64,000 nt of DNA from Pinus tabuliformis (GCA_031772625.1 CM062820.1:310186840-310250839), one strand, 5' to 3'. Shown: positions 22,447 to 35,120, numbered from the stretch's first letter. Numbers and translations are program-made. Notes: generated by a model from the letters alone, not told the origin.

Positions 22447-24330
22447 CTCTAGTTGGATCTTACCCACTAATTAACCACTGCCTACTAATTAGCTATTGGT
22501 TCCTCTTTCGCTTAAAAGGAAGAATTAACTCTATAGTAGGTTCACCTCTAAATAGAATTAAGCAAGGAAAGTTGATTCACCGTTTCTATATAGATTGCAA
22601 TCAAAGCGTGTGAGCCTTCACCCCCCTTACTATGAGCACTTCAAGGACAAGAGAGATAGGGTTTGGATTTGAGGTGCTTAACCCACCCCCTTGGGATGTA
22701 GGGACAAGAGAGTTATCTCTGTAAACCTAATTCATGGGCTCGATCATTTCCCCGTTTCTTTACCCAACCATTGAAAAGCTAGTTGAAGAAGAATTGTCTT
22801 TCCTTGACCTATCAAATGGGAGTACTCGACCTGAGCCTGACTCGAAAAAAATAAGCGAGATCCGAATTGGGTATGGAAAAGAAACTCAATCGATACCACT
22901 TCATCACATATAGGTGTTTATCTCCCATCCTAAGTGATAAGTGATTTACGTTATTTAGAAAGGTTGAGCGAATAAATGGTTGTCCTCGACCTAGAGATCA
23001 AGTTTAATAACAATTAATAACTTTGTTCCAATAAAAATCAATGATTTTTCTCTCTCTTGAATAGTTATGGGCAATGCCAACCTATCCATTAGATATGTAT
23101 TAACATTGCTCCACATCGGGCCTTCCCAATTAGCTTAATCAATAAGGTTGGTGGACCAATCCAACTAATCAAGTAAACAATTGGTTCACCTATAGGATTC
23201 GAGGATAAAGAACTATGGGGAGATTCTCTTACCTACAGGCTCTAGGGAGAAGATGGTTCATCCATTGGAAATGGGCTTACTTTGGAATAAGAGTAATCAT
23301 CTGAAAAAGAGAGGGCCTTGTTATTAGTATGGATCCAAAGCCAATTCCCTATGCTCATTCCTTCCCCTCCACATGCCCATCCTTATCTGATCCCATGAGA
23401 GGAAAAACCTATCATTATGGAGGACACAAACACCAACATCAGTAGGATCAGGTTGGCACCAAGAACTTCTTTTGACAGGCCATAAAAGGGACTACTAGGT
23501 ATGAGTAAGTAGGAATGAAGAGTTGGGGTTTCGCAGTTCCCAACAAATTTATCGGTTGGCCCTAGAGGCAAGGAGTGGCTAATCTCCATTAAGAATGGGA
23601 ATCAGGCAGGGATCTAACAAGAATGAGGAAAGGATGACTCTGTCAATTCAAGGAACAAAAGGTTGATATGACGGGATTCATTCTGACATTCACATGGAAA
23701 AGAGTTGATGCATAAATCCATATACCTATGTTTGGGGGAGAAGGATCAGGAGGTCCAGCCCTTGCAACCCTTGTTTGTAGGGGTATAGCTCTCTCGTGTC
23801 CATATATATTCCTTCTAGGTCTATGACATGAATGAGCTATACCTCGCTACTGATTGAGTCTATTGGATACAATGGAACAACAATCCAATTAGGATCCTTT
23901 TACTTAATTTTAGAATAAGAAATTCTTCCTCACTTGATTGGATAGATTACCTTACCTATTTGATCAAATACATTAACACTTATTATGTAGAAAAGGGAAA
24001 GGTTAGTTAGTCGGAAATGTATTCATAAACCGGTTTCACAAGTGCATAAAGGTAGATGGATAGAACTAGACATAGAAAGATTGATTTAGATGACAAGGCA
24101 TAAACGTTTTGGGTGGAGTGAGTGACCCCATGTACCATGGGTATAGAATGTATCCCCCATTTTGTGCTTCCCTTTTCTATATAAGAATTTTGGGTGAAGT
24201 GGGGATGGAAGTGGAAGTGAGAATGGATGGAGTGGGAGAAGCATAAGAGAGAGCATTGGGAGGTATAGAAGATGTTATTGGAGTGTGAGGAGGGGCTCAC
24301 TCGAAAGTATCAAGTTTGGAGTAAGAGCTT
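22447..24330. other. Unique stretch of organelle-like texture, no gene identified
   Basis: Base composition is more even than its neighbours and the reading frames are short. Phrases like CTGACTCGAAAAAAATAAGC and purine-rich GGGAGAAGGATCAGGAGG look like plant mitochondrial intergenic DNA. No mitochondrial gene is recognisable, so a NUMT origin is unproved. Confidence 0.3.
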
Positions 24331-25470
24331 GTAAATAATTCTTCTCCATAATTTAGGGATATCCCAATGCTTCTCATTTTAATGCTTCTTGACCACTTGT
24401 TATCACTCCAACAAGAGAGGGGAATTCCTGGAAACAAACAAGGTTGAACTTTTCATGGGCCATATTTCTTTTATGTTTAAAAATAATAAAGGTGGGTCAT
24501 CAGAATCGACAATTGCATCTACCACATTCCATAGTACCTTCTAGAGACCTGTGTGGCCTTGGTAACCGCGAAGCAGCACAAGAAGTTCATTTCCCTTTAT
24601 TAATTTATTAGTATAAAACAAATATGTGAATAAGACTGTTCAATTATGTCATTGCAGATTCTTAAAATAAGGCCACGTCTATCACTCCTGATGTCTCTTA
24701 ATATTTGGGAGGTGGAAACCAATCTCATATTCATAGTAGTTATCTATCTATCTATTCCATTTGTCTATTTATTTAGTGGCTATCTATTTGTCTCAAATAT
24801 TACTATAACATATGGGCCTTACCTTCTTCCAACTAATCCAACTTGAATAGGAGTAAAGTCACATGGTTTGAGTTCAAATTCAAATTCGACGAGAATCCGA
24901 AAAAAGATTAGACTATTAAATTTTGGTAATAAAATTATATATATAATATAATTAAAAAAAAAACAATATTATATATTATATATAATAAAATGGAAATTTA
25001 TTTCTCTCATTAAAAAATAAACCATGCAGCAACTTAAAACAACTTAAAAATTGCATTATAACCTATTATTAATCCATGCCTTGTCAGGATTATAACATTC
25101 ACCTCGCGTCAAAGTGCGTTGACTTTCCAATATTTTGCCCAATTTTTGCAATTTTAACCAAAGTTTCAAGTAAAAAGCTTAATATTCCTATTTTCCCGTA
25201 AATTCAAAAATAATTTTCTAATTTTCTGGAAATGTTATTTCTAATTTTCGATTGGCTGAGCGAGTTCTGATGGGACATAATTCCCCTGGTGGTGGGTGTT
25301 TTATTTTTTGTATTTGTCAGTGCCTGAAAAATAATTTTGAAATCGAAAAAAAGTTAATTTTGTGAATGTGACTATTTCGTGGGTGAGTGCTCTAATACTG
25401 ACACTTTTAGAGTAGTTCTCTAACACCAATAATGTCAGAACTGACGCAGTTGAAGGTCCTCTCAGAGGGA
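24331..25470. other. AT-rich spacer, no gene seen
   Basis: A-runs near 24950-24965 and TA-rich sequence; nothing recognised. Confidence 0.45.
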
Positions 25471-25640
25471 GCTAAACTAGTTTCCAATTAATATTATGCA
25501 AAGCGTTTCATGTGTGGAGTTTTGTTGTGTAGGGGAATATCAAATGAAACATGATCATAACTAAGCTAAGCGGGGCTAAACTAGTTTCCAATCAATATTG
25601 TGCGAAGTTTTCCAAGTGCGGAGCTTTTACTGTAAGATGT
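25471..25640. repeat. Diverged tandem duplication, 104-bp period
   Basis: GCTAAACTAGTTTCCAAT opens both units (25471 and 25575), followed by related sequence through TGTGGAGTTTT / TGCGGAGCTTTT. Confidence 0.85.
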
Positions 25641-28600
25641 ATACATGCTTGGCATCATCGGTCCCTTCTTAGATGTATCGGTTACACTTTTTTTTCTTTC
25701 CCGCCATAGCGTGGAATCATTCCATTCATACTCGTAAACATGTAACTTAGTTCCAACTACATCACTCATTGGTTTAGAGATCGAACAATTTGACGTCAAT
25801 CACTTTCCACCCTCAAAAATTAATTCTATGACGTTAAACTCAATCAAGAATAGCGTGCATATTTGTATCTCAATAAACACACACGTTATATTAATTTAGA
25901 TTTGTCTAATTCGTAATTATCGTAAGACGATGTTACATTCCAAATCCAATTTGTAAGTTTGCATGTTTGGCTATTAGCTTACTAAGCTAATTTCTTCCAA
26001 CGATTTTATGGTGCCAGTTTGTTTCAAAAAATTGAAGCTCTTGTCTTATCAACCAACCATGTAGACTAAGGTAGGATTGGGACAACTCAATCGCGTGTCC
26101 TTCTAAACCCCTACTGAACCGGGAGGTGCGAGCAAAGCAACTTTGGATCGAGAAGCTCTAGGTTATGATAAAGAGAGTAGTGTGGAATGCGGAGTTTTCG
26201 ACGTGCTATTTGTTTGCCAATGGATAAGCGAACCTACCAATGGATCAAGCAGTGGGGGCCATGATTCTAGAGAATGATGGATGATATCAACCAACTACCT
26301 ATCTCTTGAATGTGGATTGGGTCTAGCACCTCCATCACCCGATAGGCAATGACCAGGGGTTCATGCATTAGAGCTAAGCTTAGAGAGACCTAGCTTCATG
26401 AGTCCGAGTATACGAGTACAACCTCCTTCCGTACCTTTGGGGATTGGTTCTATAGCGTATTCAACGGGCATGTTCCAAGAACTCAAACCTCACTTCCTGC
26501 CCTTTCAAGTAACGTTTGCAAATCTAGGGTGTGAAGGTGCCATTTTGATTGCTTCAATCCATTGCTCATTGATCCCAAGCCATTCCACAAGGTTTGTGAT
26601 ACTACAAAGCCGACAATAAAAAGCCAATTATTGTATCAGTACCCAGCCAACCAACTCCCTCTTTGGTAATCCCCCAAGTAAATAATCTTCAAATTGTCAC
26701 ATTTTCAGCTTCATCTTTTAACTTGTCGCAAATTTGTCTTGGGCATTTTCTTTATAAAAATTACCTCTTTTTCCACCTCCAAATTTAACAATTTTGGCTC
26801 TGCTTCTAGCTCCGGTAACATGTTGCAGGGGTTTCTCGCTCGGATGAGTGGTTGATTAATGTTCACTAAGTGTTTTTGAACCTCTTGGAATTGAGAAAAG
26901 TCTTGACTTTGAAATTATGATCCAACCCCAATGGAAACGCCACGTTCTCACATCATGCATGTGCATATTAGTCTTTAAATTAGCCTAATAAGCATTAAAT
27001 TAACCATTAATAATATTATAACTATTAATTATTAATATGATAAATTATTCATAATTAATTGTTAATTGTGTCATTATTTGTGATTGCAACTATTTAAGTT
27101 GGTGAGTCCCCTTTAAATGGCTCAGTAATTGTTTATGACTATGAAGTTGTTGATGAAGCATATGTTGACTGAGTTGAAATACCATCCATGGAAGAAGTAG
27201 TCAGTAGCTAGAGCAAAGATAAAAGTAAACGAAATAGGTGGTTCTAGATGGCATGAATGCTTAGGGGAAGTCAATACCATCACAAGTCGCTACACGTCAT
27301 GTGTGAAGATTTGCAGTGGGCTGAGAATGGGTTGTGCTAAGCTAAGGAGGATGGTTTGTGTGGAGGATGAACCATTCTCTGTACTTTCGAACAATTTGGT
27401 TGAAAAGCTAATTACCGTCGAAGTTCATTGTGTGGAGGACATGGCGTTTGTTTTTCTCTTGAGATCTCGAGGGCATGGAGGGACAAATACTCTCAGAAGC
27501 TCCACGTGACGCCACCATCATCAGCTCTAGGGATTGAATCTCATTGGTCAAGTCATGAGAAACCAGACATGCATTGTCATTGCATAGGTAACTCGATAGC
27601 CGCACGCTAAAATAATTCTTGAAAGCCCGACAAAAGCACTGTAATTTAACACTCTTAAGCAGTGACCAATTCATCTGTTAGGTTTAGTAAGGAACCACAT
27701 GGCTAGGAGATGAAATGGACAAGGATACATTCGTGATAGGTTTTCTTCATTTAAATGTATAAAATTTTTGAATTCTTAATCTACGCCTAATTTTCCCCAT
27801 CTCTAAACATTCAATGGCTGGAGTTTTGTTTCCACATACAAAAATTTCCTCGGATCATTGCTTGCAGTCTGAGTAGCATCTGTTTCTTTTCATATGTATT
27901 TTTCTTGTTGTTGGGGTCAATGTAGTGTTATGCTTGCGAGGAAACAATGTCGAGGTTTTAATGTGTTCTATGGCAAATGCGTCTTGTTGCTGCTATTTAA
28001 TAGACTTGATGTTCCTTGAAAATTCTGAAATTTATATCATATAGGATTTTAAGCATGTTCATGAACATTCCTCTGGGTAAACCATAAAACCAAGTTGATT
28101 GCTTTCAATTCTGTTGTGATCGTGAAAAGGAAAATAATTGTGTAAATTTGCTTACCCTTGCATTATGCTCAACACTATCCCTTGTAGCTTTCGATTTTTC
28201 TCTTTGCGCAAGCAATCTAGCTCACAAAAAATCAATAGTCTTTGTTATTGTATCTTCATAATATGTTTGAGACCTTCACAACAGTAATTCCCACATTTTA
28301 GAACAACCAATTCAAAGTATTTACGTTAGAATTTATTGAACTATGCTCTGATTGGGGCAATTTCTAAACCATAACCCATTGCTCCTACATTGCCATGGGA
28401 AAAGACCCTGAGATCATCCAAGTGAGTTTCCCCTCGCCTTCATGAGATGGGAATATGTAAAAGTTGGTGGAGATAGAGGCACTCAAAATAATAATGCTCA
28501 TACTCTCGCTCGAATGGTGTAATCACAAGCACCTTTATATGCATGGAGAGTCCCACTGACCCTCTTCTAGCTCCACCCTTTGGTTTTTATTGACTAGTTA

Positions 28601-28823
28601 CTGAATTGGAGATCGAATCATTGTCATGCATTTCGGTCAGTTGGGAAGCTTAGTTTAGGGAGCACGATTTTTGTCTAGATGTAGTGGAGAAACACGTAAT
28701 GTGGCATGAAGCATGGCAAAGACCAAATTCAAATATTGGTCGTGTGTTTAGATGGGGAGTGGATCAATGATGCAATTCGAATGAGTTGCTTTACTTGAAT
28801 TTACTAATGGAAAATAATATGTT
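25641..28823. other. Long noncoding stretch, no gene identified
   Basis: 26040-26640 and 27280-27680 are of more even composition with short frames only. 26990-27060 is very AT-rich. I found no conserved motif, exon pair or TE end here. Confidence 0.4.
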
Positions 28824-28828
28824 CATTA
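28824..28828. repeat. Target site duplication CATTA, left copy
   Basis: Matches 34275-34279. Confidence 0.85.
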
Positions 28829-29105
28829 TGTTGGAAAGGCAAAGGAGACAAAACACAAATTCACACACAAAACACATGAGTTGTGGCTCTTCTATTGATT
28901 TCACAAAACTTGATTATTACAATGAACCTGGTGAAGGGTATTTAAACCTTTTCGACTAGCGACTCGCCTAAAATATCTTGACATGCAACCACACACTAAA
29001 ATTGTCTATCACTTAACTCGACTTGACTTAACACTCAACACTCAGTTAACTGACTCTCTAATTTTAGCCAACTCCTCATGCGAGAGTAATTAGCTTATTT
29101 TGACA
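28829..29105 (-). repeat. 3' LTR of the copia element
   Basis: 277 bp, plus-strand ends TGTTGG and TTTTGACA. It has one copy of the CTTTTCGACTAGCGACTCGC segment that is doubled in the 5' LTR. It also has an extra segment of about 35 bp near 28870-28905 absent from the other LTR. Confidence 0.9.
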
Positions 29106-29114
29106 CTCCCTCTT
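29106..29114 (-). other. Polypurine tract of the copia element
   Basis: AAGAGGGAG on the minus strand, immediately before the 3' LTR start TGTCAAAATA. Confidence 0.85.
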
Positions 29115-29215
29115 AATTACGACCACTAAACTAAGACATGACTCATGACAACTCAAACATGTATGTTGGTCTATGTCTCAACTGGGCTTACAACACCCAA
29201 GTTTCTTCTATGAAA

Positions 29216-29581
29216 CTAAAACACATCTTTTTCTAATGACTTAGTAAATATATCAACCAATTGATCATTAGATTTACAAGGCTTCAAGTGAACTTCTCCA
29301 TTGCTCACAAGTTCTCTAATAAAGTGATATCTAGTATCAATATGCTTTCTCTTATGATGAAACACACTATTCTTGGATAGTGCAATTGTTGAGTTGTTGT
29401 CATAATATATTGTTGTTGATCCTTGTTGTTTTTGCTTGAGTCCATCAAATACTCTTCTTAACCATATTGTTTGACATGTTGTTAATGTTGCTGCTACATA
29501 TTTTGCTTCTGTTGACGAAAGTGTCACAATAGGCTTCTTCTTAGATGCCCATGCTATCACACCTAAACCAAGATGGAACAC
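29216..29581 (-). pseudogene. Copia RNase H domain
   Basis: 122 codons with the copia RNase H landmarks SSTEAKYVA, IYYDNNSTIAL, HIDTRYHFIRE and DIFTKSL. The acidic residues expected of the active site (E in STEAKY, D in YYDN, D in HIDTRY) are present. The frame differs from that of the upstream reverse transcriptase, so a frameshift separates them. The domain removes template RNA during reverse transcription. Confidence 0.88.
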
Positions 29582-29691
29582 ATAACCGATTTGCTCTTCC
29601 TATCATCCAAACTACTTGCAAAATCATTATCTGTGTATCCAATCAAATCCTTCTTTTTTGTGCTTGCATACATTATGCCATAATATCTATT

Positions 29692-30747
29692 TCATGTTAT
29701 GTATTTCAGAATTATTTTTCCTGCACTCCAATGTGTGTCTTTTGGATTCTCCATAAACCTAGAAATCAAAACCACTCCTTGCGTGATATCCAATCTTGTA
29801 GTTGTGAGATACATGAGGTTGCCAACCAATATTTTGAATAGAGTTGGATTGACATCTAATTCGTCATCATCCTTGCTTAACTTTGTACCTGTTGCAACTG
29901 GTATAGGGACAGGTTTGCAATTTTCCATCCTGAATCTTTTCAACAAATATTTGGCATATTTATTTTGACAAATAAAAATTCCTTTTTCAAATTGCTCAAC
30001 TTCTATGCCAAGAAAATATTTCATAAGACCAAGACCTGTCATCTCAAATTATTTCATCATGGCTGCTTTAAATTCATCTAACTCAAAATCACCTGTAAAA
30101 ATCATGTCATCAACATATAAGCAAACAATCAAAATCTGTCCATGCTCATTTACCTTTATGTACAAGGTAGGTTCAATGTTACTTCTGCAAAATCTGTTAT
30201 TGATCATGTAGTTGTCAATTCTACTATACCAAGCTCTAGGCACTTGCTTCAGTCCATAGAGCGCTTACTTCAACCTATAAACTTTCTCTTCATTACTTTC
30301 AACTTCATATCCTGGATGTTGCTGCACATAAATTTCTTCTTCTAGAATTCCATTCAAGAAGGTTGATTTCACATCCATTTGATATACTTTCCACTTGTTC
30401 TGAGTTGTTGTGGCTAGAACTGCACTTACAACATCCAATTTGGCTACCTAAGCAAACATTTCTCCAAAATCTATTCTCGGTTGCTGTCTAGCTTTAAATT
30501 TGTTAATTTCACCTTTCTCATTCAACTTTGTCTTGTATACCCACTTTACACCAATGAGATTTTTGTCCTTTAGTAAATCAGCCAAATCCCATGTATCATT
30601 ATTTTCAATAGCTTCAATTTCTTCATCCATGGCTTGCACCCAATTTTCATCGCTAATTGCTCCTTCAAATGAAGAAGGTTGGAATGACAATAGTGCAAAA
30701 TTTGAACTAACATCCAAATAATCATAAATATATTTCAGACTTCTCAT
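29692..30747 (-). pseudogene. Copia reverse transcriptase, interrupted
   Basis: Pieces at 30747-30448, 30243-30049 and 30042-29692 lie in one frame separated by stops. The N-terminal WVQAMDEEIEAIENNDTW and GVKWVYKTKLN motifs, the catalytic YVDD (30106-30117) and the C-terminal KYFLGIEVEQ are recognisable. It would copy element RNA into DNA in the particle. The stops make it non-functional. Confidence 0.9.
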
Positions 30748-31053
30748 CTTTCACTTATCATTGCTTGATTCATCACTTGATTGATTGCTAAGAGAATCTC
30801 GATCTGTTGATCTGCTTAAAGATCCATGATGCCATGGAAATCTTGGAGTCCTTGTTGGTGTGCCTCTACTTGGTGTCTTTACCTGTGATTCTTTCTACTC
30901 CTTTTCTGCTACATCATCTTCTTCCATCAGTGGCACTTGTGCATCAACTGCTTTGCCTACCGTTCCATTCCATGACTCTTGTTCTTTGAACACAACATCT
31001 CTGCTAATTATGGCCTTCTTTGTGACAGTTTTATACAATTTGTAAGCTTTTGA

Positions 31054-31815
31054 TTACTCGCTATAACCAGTAAATATGCAATTTTCACTTTTATCATCCA
31101 ATTTGCCTCTTCGCTCCTTAGGCACATGTGCATAAGCTACACATACAAATACTCTGAGATGAGATACGCCGCAAGACATACCTGACCATGCTTGTTTTGG
31201 TACTCTGTTCATCACACTCTTTGTAGGAGATCTGTTGATCACATAAATAACACATGCAACTGCTTCTGCCCAATACTCATTAGACAAGTTTCTTCCTTTC
31301 AACATGCTTCTTGCCATATTCATAATGGTTTTGTTCTTTCTCTCTGCTACACCATTCTGTTGCGGTGTGTATCTAGTTGTAAAATATCTTTTGATTCCAT
31401 TTTGTTTGCAATAATCATGGAATGCCTTTGAATCATATTCTCCACCATGATCTGACCTTAATACCTTGATCTATCGATCACTTTGGTTCTCTGCTAAGGC
31501 TTTGAATTCTTTAAACTTTGCAAAAGTTTCAGACTTCTACTTCAAGAAGTAAACCCAAGTCTTTCTACTATAGTCATCAATGAAAGTGAGGAAGTAACTA
31601 CTTCCACTAATCGACTGTGTCCTTATAGGTCCACACAAGTATGTATGCACTAGCTCAAGAGGTTTCTTTGCTCGATATGCAACTCCCTTTGGAAAACTTT
31701 CACGGTGTTGCTTTCCCAAGATGCAACACTTGCAAGTACTAGCAAGTTCTTTGATGGGAGGTAATCCTCCGACCATTTTTTTCTGTTGCAACAATCTTAG
31801 ACCAGAAAAGTGCAA
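31054..31815 (-). pseudogene. Copia integrase with first catalytic Asp lost
   Basis: Open pieces at 31815-31537 and 31323-31054 with degraded sequence between. The GAG-pre-integrase zinc-binding cysteines (CKCC) and GKQHRESFP come first. The conserved HTD, whose Asp is the first of the catalytic triad, reads HTY (codon at 31639-31641). The second Asp (RSDHGGEY, near 31440-31465) and the Glu in GVAERKN (near 31335-31360) are still readable. A TAG lies between them. The enzyme would insert element DNA into the genome. Confidence 0.88.
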
Positions 31816-32003
31816 GTGTCCAAATCAAAAGTGCCATAACCAATAATAATTAGAACATGGAACTCTAAAAGAACTGACCTGATCACTGTAAATCATAATT
31901 AGAGGAAGGAGTTTGTTCCTCGTCATCTGCACCTTCGTATCAATTTCTTGCTTGGGGGCTTGTCATATATAACACATTCTTGACCTTGAAAGATAACTAT
32001 GTA

Positions 32004-32258
32004 TCATTTTTGTGTCAAATGACCAACACTTATCAAATTATGTTTGCGACTAAAAACATAATATACTTCTGAGATTGACTTCGGCTCCCCCTGCTTGGTC
32101 AGAATGTTGACCACTCCTTTGCCATCTACATCCACAGTCTTGTCAGTCCCCAACTTTACCTTTGTTTTCACAGATTGATCCAAATTTGCAATCAAATTCT
32201 TGTTGTTTGTCATGTGGTTACTGCAACCACTGTCCCCACACAATATCAGAAGGTTCAT
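32004..32258 (-). pseudogene. Copia aspartic protease
   Basis: The active site reads DSGCSNHMT, as in copia proteases, followed by VKLGTDKTV and HNLISVGHL. It overlaps the end of the Gag frame by 41 bases in a different frame, so an indel separates Gag from Pol, which are normally one polyprotein in copia elements. Confidence 0.88.
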
Positions 32259-33156
32259 GCATGGTATGGCAAGCTAGGAACATGGAGTTAGTACTCTTTG
32301 TAGTGACATTAGCTCTCTGGTTCCCTTGATCAACTATCTTCTTCTGACAATCACGAGCATAGTGACCAAATTTATTGCAATAATAACATCTCACCTTTGA
32401 TTTGTCAAATCTTTGATTATTACTGAAGTTTCTAAAGTTGCTTCCACTTTCATGTTCATTCTCTTCTCGACCATCTCTCTGACCACCATATCTTCTGCCT
32501 CGTCCTCTACCTCTCGATCTACTTCTTCCTCGACCTCTTTCTCTTGAAATAGAAACTTGACTTTTGAAAGCAGTTTCTAAAGTGGAATCCTTATTTTTGT
32601 CTATCTTTGCCTCATGTGATAGAAGTGATCCCATCAACTCATTAATTGTTAATGATGCCAAATCTTTGGCTTCTTCTATGGTTACTACCACAACATCAAA
32701 TTTAGAAAACAAAGATCTAAGGACCTTCTCAACCACTGTTTGATCTTTAATTTCTTCACCATAAATTTTTAACTGATTTACAACAGTTATGACCTGATTC
32801 ATGAAAGAATCAATGTCCTCTGTCTCCTTCATTTGCAGACTTTCAAAATCTCTCCTAGTATTCTACAACTTAACAATATTGACTTTGGCTATACCTTTAT
32901 AGTTTGTCACCAAAGTATCCCATGCTTCCTTTGTTGAAGACGTGATCATAATCTTCTAGAACACTACTCGGTCCACTCCTTGCTGGATAAGCTGCAACGT
33001 TTGTACATTCTTCTTTTTGTCCTTCTTCCATTGTTCCCTCTCTGCATTAGTGAGAGCTCGTTCTTCTTCTTCATTCTTAGGTTCTGAAAACCCCAACTGG
33101 ACATAATCCCAAATATCATGAGCCTGCAATGTAGTCGCCATCTTAATGAGCCACAC
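32218..33156 (-). pseudogene. Copia Gag with zinc knuckle, two TAG stops
   Basis: The likely start is the ATG of MATTLQAHDIW at about 33141. Two TAG codons (32956-32958 and 32863-32865) split a frame that is otherwise continuous to 32218. It has a UBN2-type Gag core, an Arg/Gly/Ser-rich basic stretch, and a CX2CX4HX4C zinc knuckle CYYCNKFGHYARDC (32347-32388). It would package element RNA. Confidence 0.9.
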
Positions 33157-33970
33157 ATCTTAATCCTTCCCTATAAACGTTGAACGGTGAAAACTGTGGT
33201 TGGAAATTTGAGAAAATCATATTTCTCCAAAAATTTCTTTTCAAAAAACCCAATATCTCTCTTTTTATAAAAAAACAACAACAACAACCCTTCAATAAAA
33301 CCTTAAATTTTTATTTTTATAAAAAAATCCTTAAAAAATTCCTTTTATAAAATGTATAGAACCTTTATAAAAAAAATATTTTAATAAAAGCACTTTGTTT
33401 TTAATATGCTCCCTTTTTAATAAAAGAGTTTCCCACTCAACATCTATAAAAGGGCAAATAAACTTTTCACATATAAATCTTCGTACTTATAAAAAAAATG
33501 ATCTTCGTCCAATCAAATAAGACTTCGTATTTTTTTATAAATATGCGGTTTGCTCTGTTAAAGCCACTCAACTAAACGTGTATAAGGTAGGGGAATAAAC
33601 TTTTCACATATAGATCTTCGTACTTGAAAAAAAAATGATTTTCGGTCCAATATATGCGGTTTGCTCCGTTAATAAATCTTCGTAATTAAGAAAAATAAAA
33701 TGATTTTCGGTCCAATCAAATAAGACTCTCTATTTTTTTTTAAGTATGCGGTTTGCTGCGTGCTAACGCCGTTATGGCAATGCTTCCCGCGTTAAGTACA
33801 AAAAAATTGCGTGTTTTCAAATCGCTATAAATTTATGTGTTATAATGTTTTGTTTATAACTTACAAAGTGATTTATAACATTAATCAAAAGAAAAGGCAG
33901 AAAAGATAAAACACAAATTCACACACCAAACTTGATTATTACAATGAACATGGTGATTTTTTGTAACTTC
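33142..33970 (-). other. Copia leader with internal repeats and a partial LTR copy
   Basis: Very AT-rich. Between about 33460 and 33770 a unit containing CTTCGTA...AAAATGAT.TTCG.TCCAAT and TATGCGGTTTGCT recurs three times. At about 33893-33956, just inside the PBS, lies a partial copy of the LTR end (AAAACACAAATTCACACACC, TTGATTATTACAATGAAC). Confidence 0.8.
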
Positions 33971-33982
33971 ACTCTGATACCA
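33971..33982 (-). other. PBS of the copia element
   Basis: TGGTATCAGAGT on the minus strand, three bases from the LTR; 11 of 12 bases match the usual initiator-tRNA-Met site. Confidence 0.85.
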
Positions 33983-33985
33983 ATT

Positions 33986-34274
33986 TGTTAGAAAGGTAGA
34001 GGAGACAAAACACAAATTCACACACCAAATTTGATTATTACAATGAACACGGTGAAAGGTATTTAAATCTTTTCGACTAGGGACTAGCTTAAAATATCTT
34101 GTCATGCAACCACACACTAAAACCTTTTCGACTAGCGACTCGCCTAAAATATCTTGACATGCAACTACACACTAAAAGTTGTTTCGACTTGACTCAACAC
34201 TTCAACCTTCAACACTAACTAACTCTCTAATTTTAACCAACTCCTAAGGCCGAAATAATTAACTTATTTTAACG
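33986..34274 (-). repeat. 5' LTR of the copia element
   Basis: 289 bp, starting TGTTAGAAAGG on the plus strand. The expected CA end has decayed to ACG. It holds a 55-bp tandem duplication (units at 34069 and 34124). Confidence 0.88.
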
Positions 34275-34279
34275 CATTA
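34275..34279. repeat. Target site duplication CATTA, right copy
   Basis: Followed by TGTTGATC; the pair defines the insertion boundaries although the LTR end is mutated. Confidence 0.85.
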
Positions 34280-34367
34280 TGTTGATCAAAATAATCTTTG
34301 AATGTTTCATAATCGTGTTAGTCATTAAAAAACCAAAATAAAGTTGCACCCTAATTGCTTTGGATCG

Positions 34368-34652
34368 TTACAGAGTTGATAATCGCCATGGCTGACAAAT
34401 TCGAAGTTCTTTATTGTCCGTAGGCACCAAGTTGCCATTCGATTCTCTCAACTATTTTGGAGAAGTAGAATTTCAGGGTTTGGTGGTAGCGTTATGCCCG
34501 TGAAACACCTTATTACAGAGTTGATAATCGCAATGGCTGACAAATTTGAAGTTCTTTATTGTCCGTAGGCACGTTGCCATTCGATTCTCTCAACTCTTTT
34601 GGGGAAGTAGGATTTCAGGTTTCGGTGGTAGCGTTATGCCTGTGAACCACCT
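34368..34652. repeat. 145-bp tandem duplication
   Basis: Units at 34368 and 34513 share TTACAGAGTTGATAATCG, ATGGCTGACAAATT and GGTGGTAGCGTTATGCC. A short frame MADKFEVLYCP stops in both. Confidence 0.92.
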
Positions 34653-35120
34653 TAAAACAAAGTATATTAATGGTGAAACAAACATAAATTTATATTACTT
34701 TATTTAATGGACAATGCGACATGTGGACAAAAGTCAGTGGTCAAGCATTGTGGAATATCTATCTCCATCGATGTCGCAGTGAGATATCAATCTATACCGA
34801 TAATAGTCTTTATACCATGTGGGACAATTAATTTTTTTTACATTTGGGGCCACAACCATTGCATTATAAGGATATAAAAGGCAAGTTAAAAAATTTGTTG
34901 CATCCAAAATATCCATCCCCGCTGATAGGCCGAGCTTTAACAATAATTACGTTGTGCTGTGTGGCACCCCCACGTTGGTGGAACCCACAAAATGATTTTG
35001 TACACGACACACTAGAATATCGCCAATATTACATTACATACTTCACAATTTTGCGGTTTAGTTTGAAAATTAAACAAGGGAGGCTGCATGGCAGCGAGTC
35101 CCTGCCTTGCGTGGAGATTC
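34653..35120. other. Noncoding stretch, no gene seen
   Basis: Nothing recognised. Confidence 0.4.

Larger units (their letters stand above)
28829..34274 (-). mobile_element. Complete but inactive Ty1/copia retrotransposon
   Basis: A 5.4-kb minus-strand element. The 5' LTR is 33986-34274 and the 3' LTR 28829-29105, flanked by CATTA duplications. PBS, polypurine tract and the copia gene order Gag, protease, integrase, reverse transcriptase, RNase H are all present. Coding is broken by several stops and frameshifts. Both LTRs have changed by internal insertion, deletion or duplication, so the insertion is old. Remnant proteins resemble the TNT1/copia polyprotein type common in plants. Confidence 0.93.

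Noticed and set aside
18466-24900. A 3' LTR completing the truncated chromovirus at 17.6 kb
   Set aside because: No TGTTAGGTCC...CATAACA sequence was found after 18465; the copy is truncated.
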